A stretch of DNA of 64,000 nt from Thiorhodococcus minor (GCF_010820565.1 NZ_JAAIJQ010000005.1:58558-122557); one strand, 5' to 3'; shown: positions 50,995 through 60,739, counted from the stretch's first letter. Made by a program: numbers and translations. Notes: a model not told the origin generated them from the sequence alone.

Positions 50995-52377
50995 TCAATC
51001 CGAGGGCGGGCGGACTAGAGTGACCTCGTCTTCCGGATCGAGCTGGCGAATCCAGATCTGGAGCTTGGCCAGGTCTGGCGGCAGTGTACCTGCGGCTTCT
51101 TCTGCAGCCTCCTGACTGGCGTGGAGACTATGGATCAGGACGTACCAAGGACGGCCACGGTAGATCGTGGTCTGATAGTAGAGGGTGCTGGGTAGCTCGT
51201 GCTCGGCGATGAAGCGCTCCATCTCATCGAGCGAATAGAAGCCCAGCAGCTGAAGGGTGACGTTCTGGTCGCCGAGCTGGATGCGCCCAGCCGATGGCTG
51301 CGCGGCATCTTGCGTGCGTGGCTCGGTCGCTTCCAGCGCCTGGGGCTGGTCGGCGGGCGCCTCCTCGGTCGTTATCGCCTCCGCAGGCTGCTCTTGAGGC
51401 TCCGCCGCTTCGGCGGTCTCCTTCTCGGCCGTGTCGCCAGAGGCTTCGTCGAGCCTTGGCTGCGGAGCTTGCGCCGCAGGCGGCCCCTCTGGGTCCTGGG
51501 CTTCATCGTCGTCGGCCGCCGCCGGCTCCGATGTCGAAGGCGCGGGCGTCGACGGCTTCGATGTCTCAACGTCCGACATCTCAATCTCTGCTTGCAGCTG
51601 CGCCGTTTCGGCTGGCTCGGCTGGCTCGCGCGCGGGCATGTCGTCGTCGGGCGCTCGTTCAGGCCCTGCCGAGTCGGTTGCCGACTGTGCGCCGGGCTCC
51701 GCCGCTGGTGCGCCCGGCGCCTTCGCGGCAATGGGCTCGGCGGGCGCTGCGCTCGACGCCGGAGCGGCGGCTGGGGCGGCGGGCTCCGCCTCTTCGCTCA
51801 GCCGCTCGAGCGAGGTCGTGATCTCCTCGACGGCCTCGGACAGCTGCGTCAGCCGCTCGCTGGCGACCGGGTCTGTTTCGGTCACCGGCTCAGTCATTTC
51901 CAGCTGATCGACGGCCTTGCCGATCTCGCTCACCTGGGCGGCAAGAGACTGACGCATGCCGCCGACCTGGTAGTAGACGAAGGTCAGGGCGCCGCCGACC
52001 AAGAGAAGAAAGACCAGCAAGATGACGGTGATGAGTGAGGATTGTCGCCTGAGCCGCTCGTCCACCTCGTCCCGTTGCGCCTGCAAGGTGCGCTGGAGAC
52101 GGGTTGCTGCCTGACGCCGATCGTCGTCGACATCTCCGATGCGTGAAACGAGCGACACCTCGACGTCCTGAAAGGCCATCTTCTGCCCTCTCAACGCCTC
52201 AGAGAGTCGCGTGACCTCTGACGCCAGGGCCTCTAGCCGTGCCTCGACATCAGTGCTCGCATCTGGACCCGCTGGGCGCACTCCCGCCGTGCTCGCCGGG
52301 GTCTCGGGAGCCGAGCCATGCCTTTGAGACTGGGCTTGGCTGGGCTTTTCTTGGGGATCCTTTTCTTTATCGCTCAT
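50995..52377 (-). CDS. Membrane protein with coiled coil and C-terminal SPOR domain
   Basis: 460 residues from ATG 52377 (a GTG 9 bases upstream is also in frame). Order: cytoplasmic polar tail and coiled coil (about 40-110), one membrane helix (SSLITVILLVFLLLVGGALT), a periplasmic coiled coil, a long disordered Ala/Pro/Glu-rich region (about 200-370), and an SPOR domain at the end (VTLQLLGFYSLDEMERFIAE ... TTIYRGRPWYVLIHS). SPOR domains bind denuded septal glycan, so a DamX-like role in division or envelope maintenance is inferred. Confidence 0.85.
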   Translation of the reverse strand: MSDKEKDPQEKPSQAQSQRHGSAPETPASTAGVRPAGPDASTDVEARLEALASEVTRLSEALRGQKMAFQDVEVSLVSRIGDVDDDRRQAATRLQRTLQAQRDEVDERLRRQSSLITVILLVFLLLVGGALTFVYYQVGGMRQSLAAQVSEIGKAVDQLEMTEPVTETDPVASERLTQLSEAVEEITTSLERLSEEAEPAAPAAAPASSAAPAEPIAAKAPGAPAAEPGAQSATDSAGPERAPDDDMPAREPAEPAETAQLQAEIEMSDVETSKPSTPAPSTSEPAAADDDEAQDPEGPPAAQAPQPRLDEASGDTAEKETAEAAEPQEQPAEAITTEEAPADQPQALEATEPRTQDAAQPSAGRIQLGDQNVTLQLLGFYSLDEMERFIAEHELPSTLYYQTTIYRGRPWYVLIHSLHASQEAAEEAAGTLPPDLAKLQIWIRQLDPEDEVTLVRPPSD

Positions 52378-52512
52378 GGTTTCCACGGGCCGTACTGTCC
52401 AAGGCTGGCTTCTCTGGCTCTCATCACCGGAGATCGCCGAATCCGCATCGATCTGGGGCTTCGACGATCTCCGGCGCCGGTCCGCGTCCGAATCTCGCTC
52501 GATTCCCTGCCG
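52378..52512. other. Intergenic region without recognised features
   Basis: 135 bp between the SPOR gene and the FKBP gene, both leftward; an open plus-strand frame crosses it (52318-52947) but overlaps both genes and lacks a family. Confidence 0.35.
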
Positions 52513-52941
52513 CTAGCGGATGTCGACGAGCTCCAGTGCGAAGGTCAGACTGCGGCCAGCGAGTGGGTGGTTTCCGTCGATGGTCACCTGCTCGGCGTCG
52601 AATGCCTTGACGGTAAAGGAGATCGGCAGGCCATCGGGGCTTTCGGCGCTCAGGATCATCCCCTCGCGCAGCTCGATGTCGCCAGGGATGGCCGAGCGCG
52701 GGACCTGCTGCGTCATTTCTTCATTATAAGCGCCGTAGGCTTGGTCTGGCGCGATTGTAACCGTCTTGGTCTCCCCGAGGGCCATCCCCTTAACGGCGCC
52801 TTCGAACCCTGGAATGATGCCGCCATCGCCGATCGTGAACTCGATCGGCTCGCCACCCTTGGTCGAATCGAAGACGCTGCCGTCTTCCAGCGTCCCCGTG
52901 TAGTGGATCTTGACGGTATCCCCGAGCTTGGCTTCAGACAT
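52513..52941 (-). CDS. FKBP-type peptidyl-prolyl isomerase, SlyD/FkpB group
   Basis: 142 residues. FKBP half VKIHYTGTLEDGSVFDSTKG, the inserted-flap region VPRSAIPGDIELREGM (IF domain, giving chaperone function), and the closing FKBP strand LAGRSLTFALELVDI place it in the SlyD/FkpB group. It lacks the long His/Cys-rich metal-binding tail of E. coli SlyD. Cytoplasmic (no signal peptide). AGGAG lies about 9 bases before ATG 52941. Confidence 0.92.
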   Translation of the reverse strand: MSEAKLGDTVKIHYTGTLEDGSVFDSTKGGEPIEFTIGDGGIIPGFEGAVKGMALGETKTVTIAPDQAYGAYNEEMTQQVPRSAIPGDIELREGMILSAESPDGLPISFTVKAFDAEQVTIDGNHPLAGRSLTFALELVDIR

Positions 52942-53222
52942 TGCTGAGGCTCCTGTGGTTGAGTGCATTTCACCCGCCGGCCGCGACGATCGAGCCAGCC
53001 GAGTGAGGAACGACCGAAGGCTAGAGATTCGAGACGGGATGACGAGCGCTGGGAGTGTGATGGCACTCTAGAACAGCGGCCAGGCGAGTGCAAACCCGGC
53101 CGCGCGGCCAGGAAAGCCCGCTGGCTGGCCGGATTTCGCCGCTCGCGAGGCTGGCGAGGCGACGGTCGGGGAAGCGGTCGTGCGCTCATCTCGCGGCCTT
53201 CGGCGGCTGCGGGTCCGCGCGC

Positions 53223-54098
53223 TCAGCGTGTGCCCGTGACCTTGCGCAGCGCGGCTCGGGCGCGGTTGCTCGGCATGGCGAAGCCGATGCCGACGTTGCC
53301 CCCGGTCGGGCCGATCAGGGCGGTGTTGATGCCGATTACCTCGCCGGCCAGGTTGATCAAGGGTCCGCCGGAGTTTCCAGGGTTGATCGAGGCGTCGGTC
53401 TGGATGAGCTTGCCGAGATGATTGCCGGCGACGCCGCTGCGGCCGACCGCGCTGACGATCCCCATGGTCACCGTTTGACCGAGCCCGAAGGGATTGCCGA
53501 TCGCGATGACGAAATCACCGACCTCGAGACGGTCCGAGTCGCCGAGCCTCAAGGGCCTCACCTTCACGGGCGGTATCTTGAGGATGGCGACGTCCGTCGC
53601 CGGGTCGGCGCCGATACGCCGTGCGCGAAAGGTGCGTCTGTCCTTGAGCGTGACGATGATCTTGGTCGCGTCCTTCAGCAGGTGATTGTTGGTCATGACG
53701 TAGCCGTTCTTCGCATCGACGATCACGCCTGACCCCATGCTCCTGCGGCGCTCGCTCGGGTCGATCTCCGGGGCCTCGACGCCGATACGGTCCAGGAAGC
53801 GCCGAAACTCGGGATCTTGCAAGAAGGGATGGTCCTCGTCTCGGATGCGCGACTCGACCGAGATGTTGACGACGGAGGGGGTGACCCTGCGCATCAGGGA
53901 CGCCAGGGAGGGATAACCCCGGGCATCCTGGCCAAAGAGCGTTCCGACCGAGCCCGTCGAGTCCTCGGCAATGGGCGCGACCGAGGAGGGCGTGGTGCAG
54001 GCAGTGAGCCCGAGCATGGCCGCGACAAGGATGATTTGGCCCGCTGAGCGAAGTCTTCTTGGGAGCCTTGACAAGATCCAAGGCGGCGGAGTGGGCAT
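53223..54098 (-). CDS. HtrA/DegP-type serine protease lacking PDZ domains
   Basis: 291 residues. An N-terminal signal with a lipobox (LGLTAC, Cys34) predicts a lipoprotein. The trypsin-like domain has the full triad: His139 (VMTNNHLLKD), Asp169 (DPATDVAILKI), Ser243 (GNSGGPL), plus GNPFGLGQTVTMGIVSA. The protein stops directly after the protease domain (GIGFAMPSNRARAALRKV, then a stop), where DegP/DegQ would continue into PDZ domains. No PDZ-like sequence follows in another frame that I can see, so this is a naturally PDZ-less form or an old truncation. An inverted-repeat element lies in its promoter region. Confidence 0.87.
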   Translation of the reverse strand: MPTPPPWILSRLPRRLRSAGQIILVAAMLGLTACTTPSSVAPIAEDSTGSVGTLFGQDARGYPSLASLMRRVTPSVVNISVESRIRDEDHPFLQDPEFRRFLDRIGVEAPEIDPSERRRSMGSGVIVDAKNGYVMTNNHLLKDATKIIVTLKDRRTFRARRIGADPATDVAILKIPPVKVRPLRLGDSDRLEVGDFVIAIGNPFGLGQTVTMGIVSAVGRSGVAGNHLGKLIQTDASINPGNSGGPLINLAGEVIGINTALIGPTGGNVGIGFAMPSNRARAALRKVTGTR

Positions 54099-54114
54099 GA
54101 GAGCTCCTGGTGGT

Positions 54115-54359
54115 TGAACCTAGATCCGGCGGTTGGACGGCCTCCAGGGTGCGCCCAGCGTGGTGTCTGGCAAGGCGCAACGAGGCGTCGTAGTGGTTCT
54201 ACGACAACGCGTTGCAACGCAGCCAGACGCCGCGCGGGGCGTGCACTGGAGGCCGTAGCGACCTTGACCCTGCGGGTGAGCAGCAGCAAAGCCAGGATCT
54301 CGATCATGATCCATGTGTTGCATGGAGTGCCAAGCGGTCAACTGCCGGATCTAGGTTGA
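54115..54359. repeat. 245-bp MITE-like element (CCTAGATCCGGCGGTTG ends)
   Basis: Terminal inverted repeats of about 23-24 bp (54115-54138 and 54337-54359) differ at two or three positions; both contain CCTAGATCCGG. An inner hairpin sits at about 54170-54235 (AACGAGGCGTCGTAGTGG). No coding capacity. A decayed relative lies at 14471-14565. It separates the HtrA-type gene from its own upstream region, so it may influence that promoter. Confidence 0.8.
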
Positions 54360-54417
54360 AGGCCTGGGCTCGGCGCTGGTCGGCGTCAGACCGATCCGAC
54401 AGGGCGCTGGCCCAGTC

Positions 54418-55632
54418 TCAGCGTGTCAGGCTGCTGGCGACGCGTCGCCTCAGGTTGTGATCGACCGGCTGATTGATCAGCAAGGCGAAGGGCGCCCAGC
54501 TCCCGCTGCGCCTGACGAAGCCGGCATAGCAGCTCACACCGCGCAGGGTCCCCGTCTTGGCGCGTACGCCTGGATCGCCATCCTGTGCCGGCAGCAGCTC
54601 GCGGTAGGGGGCGAAGGCCTCGACGAGCGCGACGAGCTGGCGTGCGCTCAGGCGGTTTGCGCGTGACAGTCCAGCGCCGTCATCGATGCGGAAGTCGCGC
54701 CAGCCGAAACGGCCGCGCGCGAAGCGGGTCATCGCCCCTTGGGCGGCGGACATGCTGACGCGGCCCTGTCCGTTGGGCTCCGCCAGTCGCAGGAAGAGCG
54801 CATTGGCGATGAAGTTGTTCGAGTACTTGAGCATGGGTGCCAGCATCTCGGACAGGCTGCGGCTGTTCGCATGTCTGTAGACGAGACGAGCCTTGGATGG
54901 CACGGGCGCGTTCTTCTGCCCGTCGCCGACCGTGATTCCTGCGCCCTTCAGCTTGGCCGCCAGCAGCTCGCCGAAATAGCGAATGGCGATGGGGCGCTCG
55001 CGCAAGTTGACCCGCTGCTTGCCGTTGCTGCCCGCGAGGCCGAAGCGTCGTGCGGTCGGCGTGAGCTCGGTCTGTGATTCCGCGCTGCGAATGCTGTCGC
55101 CGCGCCGCACCAGATTGATGGTGTTGAAGTTTGCCGCCAGCGCGGTGACGGGGGCGTCGTAGGGGTTGTCGGAGGACGAGCGCCCGGCGATCTCGACCTC
55201 CGGGCTGAAGAAGCTGTCGTCGAGGCCGATGCCGGCGACGGTGCTGATCCCTGAGCGCTCGAGCGCGCGGACGATAAGATCCAGCTCCTCCGAGACCAGG
55301 TAGGGATCCGCGTAGCCCTTGACCCAGAGCCAGCCCGCCCGGTCCTGGAAGAATTCGGTCTCGAAGCGATAGCTCGGCCCCCAGGTCTCGAGGGCCGCAT
55401 AGGCGGTGAGCACCTTCATGGTCGAGGCGGGTACGCGCGGCCTGTCCGCTTGATAGGCGATGAGGTCGCGGTCGCGCTCTTTGAGCAGCAGGCTCGCCTT
55501 ACCGAGCGCCTTGACCTGGGAAACCGGGTCAGCGATGACGGGTGGTGACAATGCCGACGCGAGCACGACGAGGAGTGTCAGCCCGCAGCGCCAAGGGGCG
55601 CTCAGGTCTTGCTGGGGCTCGGGTCTTCTCAT
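54418..55632 (-). CDS. dacB: D-alanyl-D-alanine carboxypeptidase/endopeptidase, PBP4 (DacB) type
   Basis: 404 residues with a signal peptide (GLTLLVVLASALSPPVIA). Penicillin-binding motifs: SxxK with Ser70 and Lys73 (VPASTMKVLTAYAA), SxN in LKYSNNFIANAL, and KTG in VRAKTGTLRG. The insert between SxxK and SxN is that of class C1 PBP4. It trims or cleaves peptidoglycan cross-links in the periplasm. Somewhat shorter than E. coli DacB. Confidence 0.9.
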   Translation of the reverse strand: MRRPEPQQDLSAPWRCGLTLLVVLASALSPPVIADPVSQVKALGKASLLLKERDRDLIAYQADRPRVPASTMKVLTAYAALETWGPSYRFETEFFQDRAGWLWVKGYADPYLVSEELDLIVRALERSGISTVAGIGLDDSFFSPEVEIAGRSSSDNPYDAPVTALAANFNTINLVRRGDSIRSAESQTELTPTARRFGLAGSNGKQRVNLRERPIAIRYFGELLAAKLKGAGITVGDGQKNAPVPSKARLVYRHANSRSLSEMLAPMLKYSNNFIANALFLRLAEPNGQGRVSMSAAQGAMTRFARGRFGWRDFRIDDGAGLSRANRLSARQLVALVEAFAPYRELLPAQDGDPGVRAKTGTLRGVSCYAGFVRRSGSWAPFALLINQPVDHNLRRRVASSLTR

Positions 55633-55764
55633 GGGAGGCCTGCTAGTGATCCGTCGAAAGCCGAGAGTCTATGCGAGGTGCTGCGGATAGGCGAGGGGGC
55701 GCAGATGAGGGGCGGCTCATGGAGTCCACCGGAAAGAACCGGCCCGCGGGCGCTTCGCGGCGCC

Positions 55765-56544
55765 TCAGGCGGCGTGGACGTCAGGCTGATCCGAATGCGG
55801 GCGCCCTGGCTGCAGGCCGGCCGGTGTGGGAAGCGCCAGGTCGAGCTGCTCGAGCTGGAGGTGGTCGGCGATCTCATGCGGCGCGGGCTCGGCCAGCCAG
55901 GGGATGGTGCCGATGCAGGGCGCCTCGATCAGCGCCCCGAGCGTCGCCAGATTGGCGTCGCGCTCCAGCATGTCCGGCTCGACCTGATTCGCGATCCAGC
56001 CCGCTAGCTTGATCCCAGCGCGCTGGATGCTCTCGACCGTCAGGATGGCATGATTGAGGCACCCGAGCTTGAGGCCGACGACCAGGATCACCGGGAGATC
56101 CAGCCTCTGGGGGATGTCGCTGAGCCACAGCTCCGGACCGAGCGGAACGCGCCAGCCGCCGACCCCCTCGACCACGACGAGATCGGCCTCGTCGCTCAGC
56201 GCTCCGAAGGCGGTGCGGATGCTGACCATGGAGATCTCGGTCCCCGTCTGTCCCGCGGCGATGTGCGGCGCGATCGGCGGGGAGAAGGCGAAGGGGTTGA
56301 CCACGCCATAGGGGGCGTCGCAGCAGCCCTGGGCGCGAATGCGCTCGGCGTCGGCGTTGCGCAGTCCATCCGGGCCTGGCTCGCATCCAGAGGCCACGGG
56401 CTTCATGCCGAGCACCCGCAGTCCGCGGGATTGGAGGGCGGACATGAGTCCCAGGCTGATCTCCGTCTTGCCGCAGCCGGTGTCGGTCCCCGTCACGAAG
56501 ATCCCGCCCACGGCGCGTCGCCGGCTCATCTGAGGCGCGTCCAT
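55765..56544 (-). CDS. bioD: ATP-dependent dethiobiotin synthetase BioD
   Basis: 259 residues. P-loop FVTGTDTGCGKTEISLGL, carbamate-forming Lys in GMKPVASGCE, VVEGVGGWRVPL and the nucleotide-binding ANQVEPD segment. It closes the ureido ring of dethiobiotin. Last gene of bioBFHCD; its ATG at 56544 directly follows the bioC stop. Confidence 0.95.
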   Translation of the reverse strand: MDAPQMSRRRAVGGIFVTGTDTGCGKTEISLGLMSALQSRGLRVLGMKPVASGCEPGPDGLRNADAERIRAQGCCDAPYGVVNPFAFSPPIAPHIAAGQTGTEISMVSIRTAFGALSDEADLVVVEGVGGWRVPLGPELWLSDIPQRLDLPVILVVGLKLGCLNHAILTVESIQRAGIKLAGWIANQVEPDMLERDANLATLGALIEAPCIGTIPWLAEPAPHEIADHLQLEQLDLALPTPAGLQPGRPHSDQPDVHAA

Positions 56545-57489
56545 CTAGCTGCCTCCCTTGCGTCCGCCCAGGGCGCTGACCGGAATGGCGACACCCTCGG
56601 CGGTTTCCGTCTGCACTGGTGCCCAGGCGTGTCCATAGACGACCTCGTAGCTGGCCGGGAGTCTGCCATCGCTGCGGTGCGCCTCGTAGGCGGCCTCCAG
56701 GGCCCGAATGCGCGCGCGCCCCGTCAAGGCCCGTGGCCGCTGGCTGGTCGCGTTGTGCGCCCCAAGCACCTTGAGGTCGCGCATCAGATCCTGCACGCGG
56801 TCATAGGTCAGGGTGAGCCGCTCGGCGTCCATCACGGTGTCCGCGAAGCGCACCCTGGCGAGGGTGTCGCCGATGTCGTGCATGTCCAGAAAGGGGCTGA
56901 CGTGGCTATGGGCGTCGACCTGGCTCCAGGCCGCGCGCAGCTCCCGGAGGGTGTCCGGGCCAAAGGTGGTGAACATGAAGAGCCCGCCCGGGCGCAATAT
57001 GCGCAGGCAGTCGCGGAAGGTGCGCTCCAAGTCGTTGCACCACTGAAAGGTGGCGTTGGAGACGATGAGGTCGACCGAGGCGTCCGCAAGCGGTAGCTGC
57101 TCCGCGTCGGCGCAGACGCACAGCGGGCGGCGCATCCAGCTCCCGCGACGCCGTGCCTGACCGAGCATGCCGTGCGCGAAGTCCAGGGCGACGACGCGCG
57201 CCTTCGGATAGCGGCGTGTCAGCCAATCGATGGCATAGCCAGTGCCCGTGCCGATGTCCAAGATCCGCTCCGGGCGGAGGCGCACATAGTCGAGTCGCTC
57301 GAGCATGCGGTCGGCGATCTCGCGCTGGAGCACGGCGACGCTGTCATAGGTCTGGGCGGCCCGCTCGAAGCTGCGGCGCGCGCGGCGCTTGTCGATCGGG
57401 CTCACCGGCTCCGGGCTCTCGCTGGTGGCATTGAGATAGGTCTGGAGCCTAACGGCCTGGCTGGGGTCGAGCGTCTTGGTCTCAGACAT
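56545..57489 (-). CDS. bioC: Malonyl-ACP O-methyltransferase BioC
   Basis: 314 residues, SAM methyltransferase: motif I ILDIGTGTGYAIDWL, VALDFAHGMLGQAR, and SNATFQWCNDLERTF (BioC-typical W-C-N-D). It methylates malonyl-ACP to start pimelate synthesis; BioH later removes the methyl. The N-terminus extends about 30 residues beyond E. coli BioC. It overlaps bioH by 8 bp. Confidence 0.94.
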   Translation of the reverse strand: MSETKTLDPSQAVRLQTYLNATSESPEPVSPIDKRRARRSFERAAQTYDSVAVLQREIADRMLERLDYVRLRPERILDIGTGTGYAIDWLTRRYPKARVVALDFAHGMLGQARRRGSWMRRPLCVCADAEQLPLADASVDLIVSNATFQWCNDLERTFRDCLRILRPGGLFMFTTFGPDTLRELRAAWSQVDAHSHVSPFLDMHDIGDTLARVRFADTVMDAERLTLTYDRVQDLMRDLKVLGAHNATSQRPRALTGRARIRALEAAYEAHRSDGRLPASYEVVYGHAWAPVQTETAEGVAIPVSALGGRKGGS

Positions 57490-58318
57490 GGGTGGATGCC
57501 TCGGTCGGTGCTGGCGTGGTCTCCAGGCTCGCGAGAAAGTCCGCGATCACCGTGGCGGTCTCGGCGGGATGCGAGAGCTGCGGGGCATGGGCCGCGCCTT
57601 GGATGACCTGGGTCCGGGCGCCAGGCATCAGCATCTCGACGCGCTCGGCGACGCCGGGCGGGGTCAGGGTGTCGCGATTGCCGAAGAGCCACAGCGCCGG
57701 GCACTTGATGTCCGGGAGTCGTCCACGCAGGTCGCCGTCCGCGAGGATGTCGAGGCCGATCGAGAGCGCCTCGGGATTCGGGGCGGGAAGGTCCGACAGC
57801 TCTTGGCGCAGGGCCCTCAGCGTCTCTCGGGCCGAGGCGCTGCCACGCACTTGAAGGGCGAGGAAGCGGCTGAGCGTCCCGCTCGGGTCGTCCGCGAGGC
57901 CGCCATGGAACTGATCGAGCGTGGCCTCTGGCATGGCCGGGGTCCAATCCGTGGCCTGGACGAAGCGCGGCGTCGCCGTGAGCAGCACCAGCCCGGCGAC
58001 GCGGGAGGGCGCGCGCAGCGCGGCGGCGAGCGCGATCAGCCCGCCGAGCGACCAGCCGAGCCAAACGGCGCGCTTGGGTGCCGCCGCCAGGCAGGCGTCC
58101 GTCCAGCTCCAGAGGTCAGGCTGCTCGTTGGAGAAGGCGGCGGCGCCGTGACCTGGCAGGTCGATCGGATGCGGGATCCAGCCGGGGGCCAGGTCGCGCT
58201 GGCAGGCCTTCCAGACGGCGGATTGCATACCCCAACCGTGGAGCATGACCAGATCCCTGGTGGCTGGGGCGGTCGAATCTGAAAGCGTGTCTCGAGTCAT
58301 GTGCGATGTCGGTGTCAT
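57482..58318 (-). CDS. bioH: Pimeloyl-ACP methyl ester carboxylesterase BioH
   Basis: 278 residues, alpha/beta hydrolase. Oxyanion segment [14 protein letters not shown] (BioH HGWG), nucleophile elbow LGWSLGG (Ser90), Asp in [11 protein letters not shown] and His in [11 protein letters not shown]. It releases pimeloyl-ACP from its methyl ester. It lies between bioF and bioC inside the operon, confirming the function; its ATG overlaps the bioF stop. Confidence 0.94.
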   Translation of the reverse strand: MTPTSHMTRDTLSDSTAPATRDLVMLHGWGMQSAVWKACQRDLAPGWIPHPIDLPGHGAAAFSNEQPDLWSWTDACLAAAPKRAVWLGWSLGGLIALAAALRAPSRVAGLVLLTATPRFVQATDWTPAMPEATLDQFHGGLADDPSGTLSRFLALQVRGSASARETLRALRQELSDLPAPNPEALSIGLDILADGDLRGRLPDIKCPALWLFGNRDTLTPPGVAERVEMLMPGARTQVIQGAAHAPQLSHPAETATVIADFLASLETTPAPTEASTHV

Positions 58319-59487
58319 GCATCCAGGGCTGGCAGGCGGCTCAGTGCGTCCAGGAGCTGGTCGACATCGGCCTGCGAATGCGCCGCGGAGAAGGTGATAC
58401 GGAGCCTGGCCGTGCCACTGGGCACGGTCGGCGGACGAATGGCCGTGACCAGGATGCCCGCGCGCTCGAGCGCCTGGCTCCAGGCCAGCGCACGCGCCGC
58501 GCTGCCCGCGAGCAGTGGCTGGATGGGGGTTGGCGAGGCCGTCAGCGCCAGTCCGAGCTGAGTCGCGCCCTCGCGAAAGCGCGTGATCAAGGCGCTCAGG
58601 TGCTCGCGGCGCCAGTCCTCGCGCTCGGCGATGGCGATGGCCTCGAGCGTGGCGGCGGCGAGCGCCGGTGGCGTGGCCGTGGTGTAGATGTAGCTGCGCG
58701 CCGACTGGATGAGCGTCTCGATCAGCGCCTCCGAGCCTGCCACGAAAGCGCCGAAGGTGCCGAAGGCCTTGCCCAGGGTGCCCATGAGGATGGGCACCTC
58801 ATCCAGGCCGAGCCCGAAATGGTCCGGCGACCCGCGTCCGCCTCGACCCAGCACGCCGAGGCCGTGGGCGTCGTCGACCAGGAGCCAGGCGCCCGCTTCC
58901 CTCGAGGTCGCGGCGAGGGCGGGCAGCGGCGCCAGATCGCCGTCCATACTGAACACGCCGTCGGTCGCGATGAGCTGCGCCGACCCCTCTGCCAGCATGC
59001 GCGCGAGCCCCGCGGCGTCCGCGTGGGGATAGCGTTTCAGCCTGGCCCGGGAGAGCAGGGCCGCATCCAGCAGGGAGGCATGATTCAAGCGGTCTTCGAA
59101 GACGGTATCGCCGCGTCCTGCCAGGGCGGTGATGACGCCCAGATTGGCCATATAGCCGGTCGAGAAGAGCAGGGCGCGTGGACGTCCGGTCAGCTCGGCC
59201 AGGGCCTCCTCGAGGCGGTGATGCGCTGCGCTGTGACCGTTGACCAGGTGTGCCGCGCCGCTGCCGACGCCCCAATGGTCCGCGCCGCTCTGCAGGGCGG
59301 CGACGACCTTTGGGTGTGCGGCGAGGCCGAGGTAGTCATTGCTGCAGAAGCTCAGCACAGGCCGGCCATCGACCATCCCATGCGGACCTTGCGGGGCCTC
59401 CTGGATGCGGCGACGGCGGTAGAGCTGCTGCGCCTCGAGCCGCGCGAGGTTCGCGCGCAGCCCTTGATCTGGCGTCCCTGACGTCAT
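58315..59487 (-). CDS. bioF: 8-amino-7-oxononanoate synthase BioF
   Basis: 390 residues, PLP-dependent alpha-oxoamine synthase. PLP lysine Lys240 in [27 protein letters not shown] and the N-terminal [16 protein letters not shown] are BioF/KBL hallmarks. It condenses pimeloyl-ACP with alanine. It follows bioB by 33 bp. Confidence 0.96.
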   Translation of the reverse strand: MTSGTPDQGLRANLARLEAQQLYRRRRIQEAPQGPHGMVDGRPVLSFCSNDYLGLAAHPKVVAALQSGADHWGVGSGAAHLVNGHSAAHHRLEEALAELTGRPRALLFSTGYMANLGVITALAGRGDTVFEDRLNHASLLDAALLSRARLKRYPHADAAGLARMLAEGSAQLIATDGVFSMDGDLAPLPALAATSREAGAWLLVDDAHGLGVLGRGGRGSPDHFGLGLDEVPILMGTLGKAFGTFGAFVAGSEALIETLIQSARSYIYTTATPPALAAATLEAIAIAEREDWRREHLSALITRFREGATQLGLALTASPTPIQPLLAGSAARALAWSQALERAGILVTAIRPPTVPSGTARLRITFSAAHSQADVDQLLDALSRLPALDA

Positions 59488-59520
59488 GCGATGGCTTGCT
59501 CTCGGGGAGGATCGGCGCGT

Positions 59521-60555
59521 CTAGCCCGTGAGTGCGAGCTTGTGCTCGGTGTGCTTGTTGCAGGCACCCGGCTCGGTGCGCTCGGCCTCCACCTGCTCGA
59601 AGGCAAGCCCGAGACGCTCGAAGAGCTGGCGATCGCGATCGGATTCGGCGTTGGGCGTGGTTAGCAGGCGCTCCCCGTAGAAGACCGAATTGGCGCCGGC
59701 GAGGAAACAGAGCGCCTGCAGCTCGTCGCTCATCTCGGTCCGCCCCGCCGAGAGCCTGACGTGCGAGGCCGGCATGAGGATGCGCGCCGTGGCAACGACC
59801 CGGACGAATTCGAAGGGGTCGAGCTGATCCTGACCGAAGAGTGGCGTGCCCTCGACCTGCACCAGCAGATTGATGGGCACGGACTCCGGGTGGGCCGGCA
59901 GATTGGCGAGCTGGCGCAGCATGGAGGCGCGGTCGCGGCGCGATTCGCCCATGCCGAGGATACCGCCGCTGCAGGTCTTGAGGCCGACCGCGCGGACATG
60001 CTCGAGCGTGTCGAGACGGTCCTGGTAGGTGCGCGTGGTGATGACCTGGCCGTAGAACTCGGGTGAGGTGTCCAGATTGTGGTTGTAGTAATCGAGTCCG
60101 GCCGCCTTGAGCCGCTGGGCCTGGTCGGCCGTCAGCATGCCCAGGGTCACGCAGGTCTCCATGCCGAGCGCGTGGATGCCCTCGACCATCGCGATGACCT
60201 GCTCCAGATTCTTGTCGGTCGGATTGCGCCAGGCCGCGCCCATGCAGAAGCGCGTCGCCCCCCTACCTCGGGCCTCCCGGGCGACCTTCAGCACCTCATC
60301 GACGGGCATGAGGCGCTCGGGCTCGAGCTTGGCCTCGTGCTTGGCGCTCTGCGAGCAATAGCCGCAATCCTCGGGGCAGGCGCCCGTCTTGATGCTCAAG
60401 AGGGTGCTGACCTGGATGCGGTTGGGGTCGAAGTGGGCGCGATGGACAGCCTGCGCACGGAAGAGGAGGTCCGAGAAGGGCAGGTCGAGAATGGCCTCGA
60501 TCTCATCGAGGGCCCAATCGTGGCGGATCGGGACAATGCTGTGGGTCGGCGACAT
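59521..60555 (-). CDS. bioB: Biotin synthase BioB
   Basis: 344 residues, radical-SAM enzyme that inserts sulfur into dethiobiotin. The SAM cluster Cys are Cys60, Cys64 and Cys67 ([15 protein letters not shown]); [13 protein letters not shown] and [10 protein letters not shown] are BioB-specific. First gene of the bioBFHCD operon. A BirA-type operator and a promoter lie upstream. bioA, needed between BioF and BioD, is absent from this operon. Confidence 0.97.
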   Translation of the reverse strand: MSPTHSIVPIRHDWALDEIEAILDLPFSDLLFRAQAVHRAHFDPNRIQVSTLLSIKTGACPEDCGYCSQSAKHEAKLEPERLMPVDEVLKVAREARGRGATRFCMGAAWRNPTDKNLEQVIAMVEGIHALGMETCVTLGMLTADQAQRLKAAGLDYYNHNLDTSPEFYGQVITTRTYQDRLDTLEHVRAVGLKTCSGGILGMGESRRDRASMLRQLANLPAHPESVPINLLVQVEGTPLFGQDQLDPFEFVRVVATARILMPASHVRLSAGRTEMSDELQALCFLAGANSVFYGERLLTTPNAESDRDRQLFERLGLAFEQVEAERTEPGACNKHTEHKLALTG

Positions 60556-60614
60556 GGCTACCTTGGCTACTGAGTCGGACCCCGGCGACTGGGGTCTCTA
60601 AGGCAAAGTGAGAC

Positions 60615-60642
60615 ACTCTATCCAGTGGCGCCGACTTGTCAA
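60615..60642 (-). promoter_or_regulatory. Probable bioB promoter
   Basis: On the minus strand TTGACA (60642-60637) is followed by 16 bases and TAGAGT (60620-60615). The -35 box overlaps the left half of the BirA-type operator, so bound repressor would block polymerase. Confidence 0.6.
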
Positions 60643-60669
60643 CCAAAGCGGGGTGCTGTGGGTTTACAA
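60636..60669. promoter_or_regulatory. BirA-type biotin operator between bioB and comF
   Basis: TTGTCAACC (60636-60644), 16 bases, GGTTTACAA (60661-60669). The half-sites and the 16-base spacing match the E. coli bio operator (TTGTAAACC/GGTTTACAA) with one base changed. It should bind biotinoyl-AMP-loaded BirA and repress bioB; it also lies about 70 bp before comF. Confidence 0.88.
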
Positions 60670-60739
60670 GCTCGGCGGGCAGACGCAGCTCTCAGGCCTG
60701 CCAGCTGGTCGTGCGATCGCATTCTTGTACACTCGATCC

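Noticed and set aside
51199..52038. 279-residue plus-strand frame opposite the SPOR protein
   Set aside because: Arg/Leu-rich shadow of the Ala/Pro/Glu-rich linker on the minus strand.
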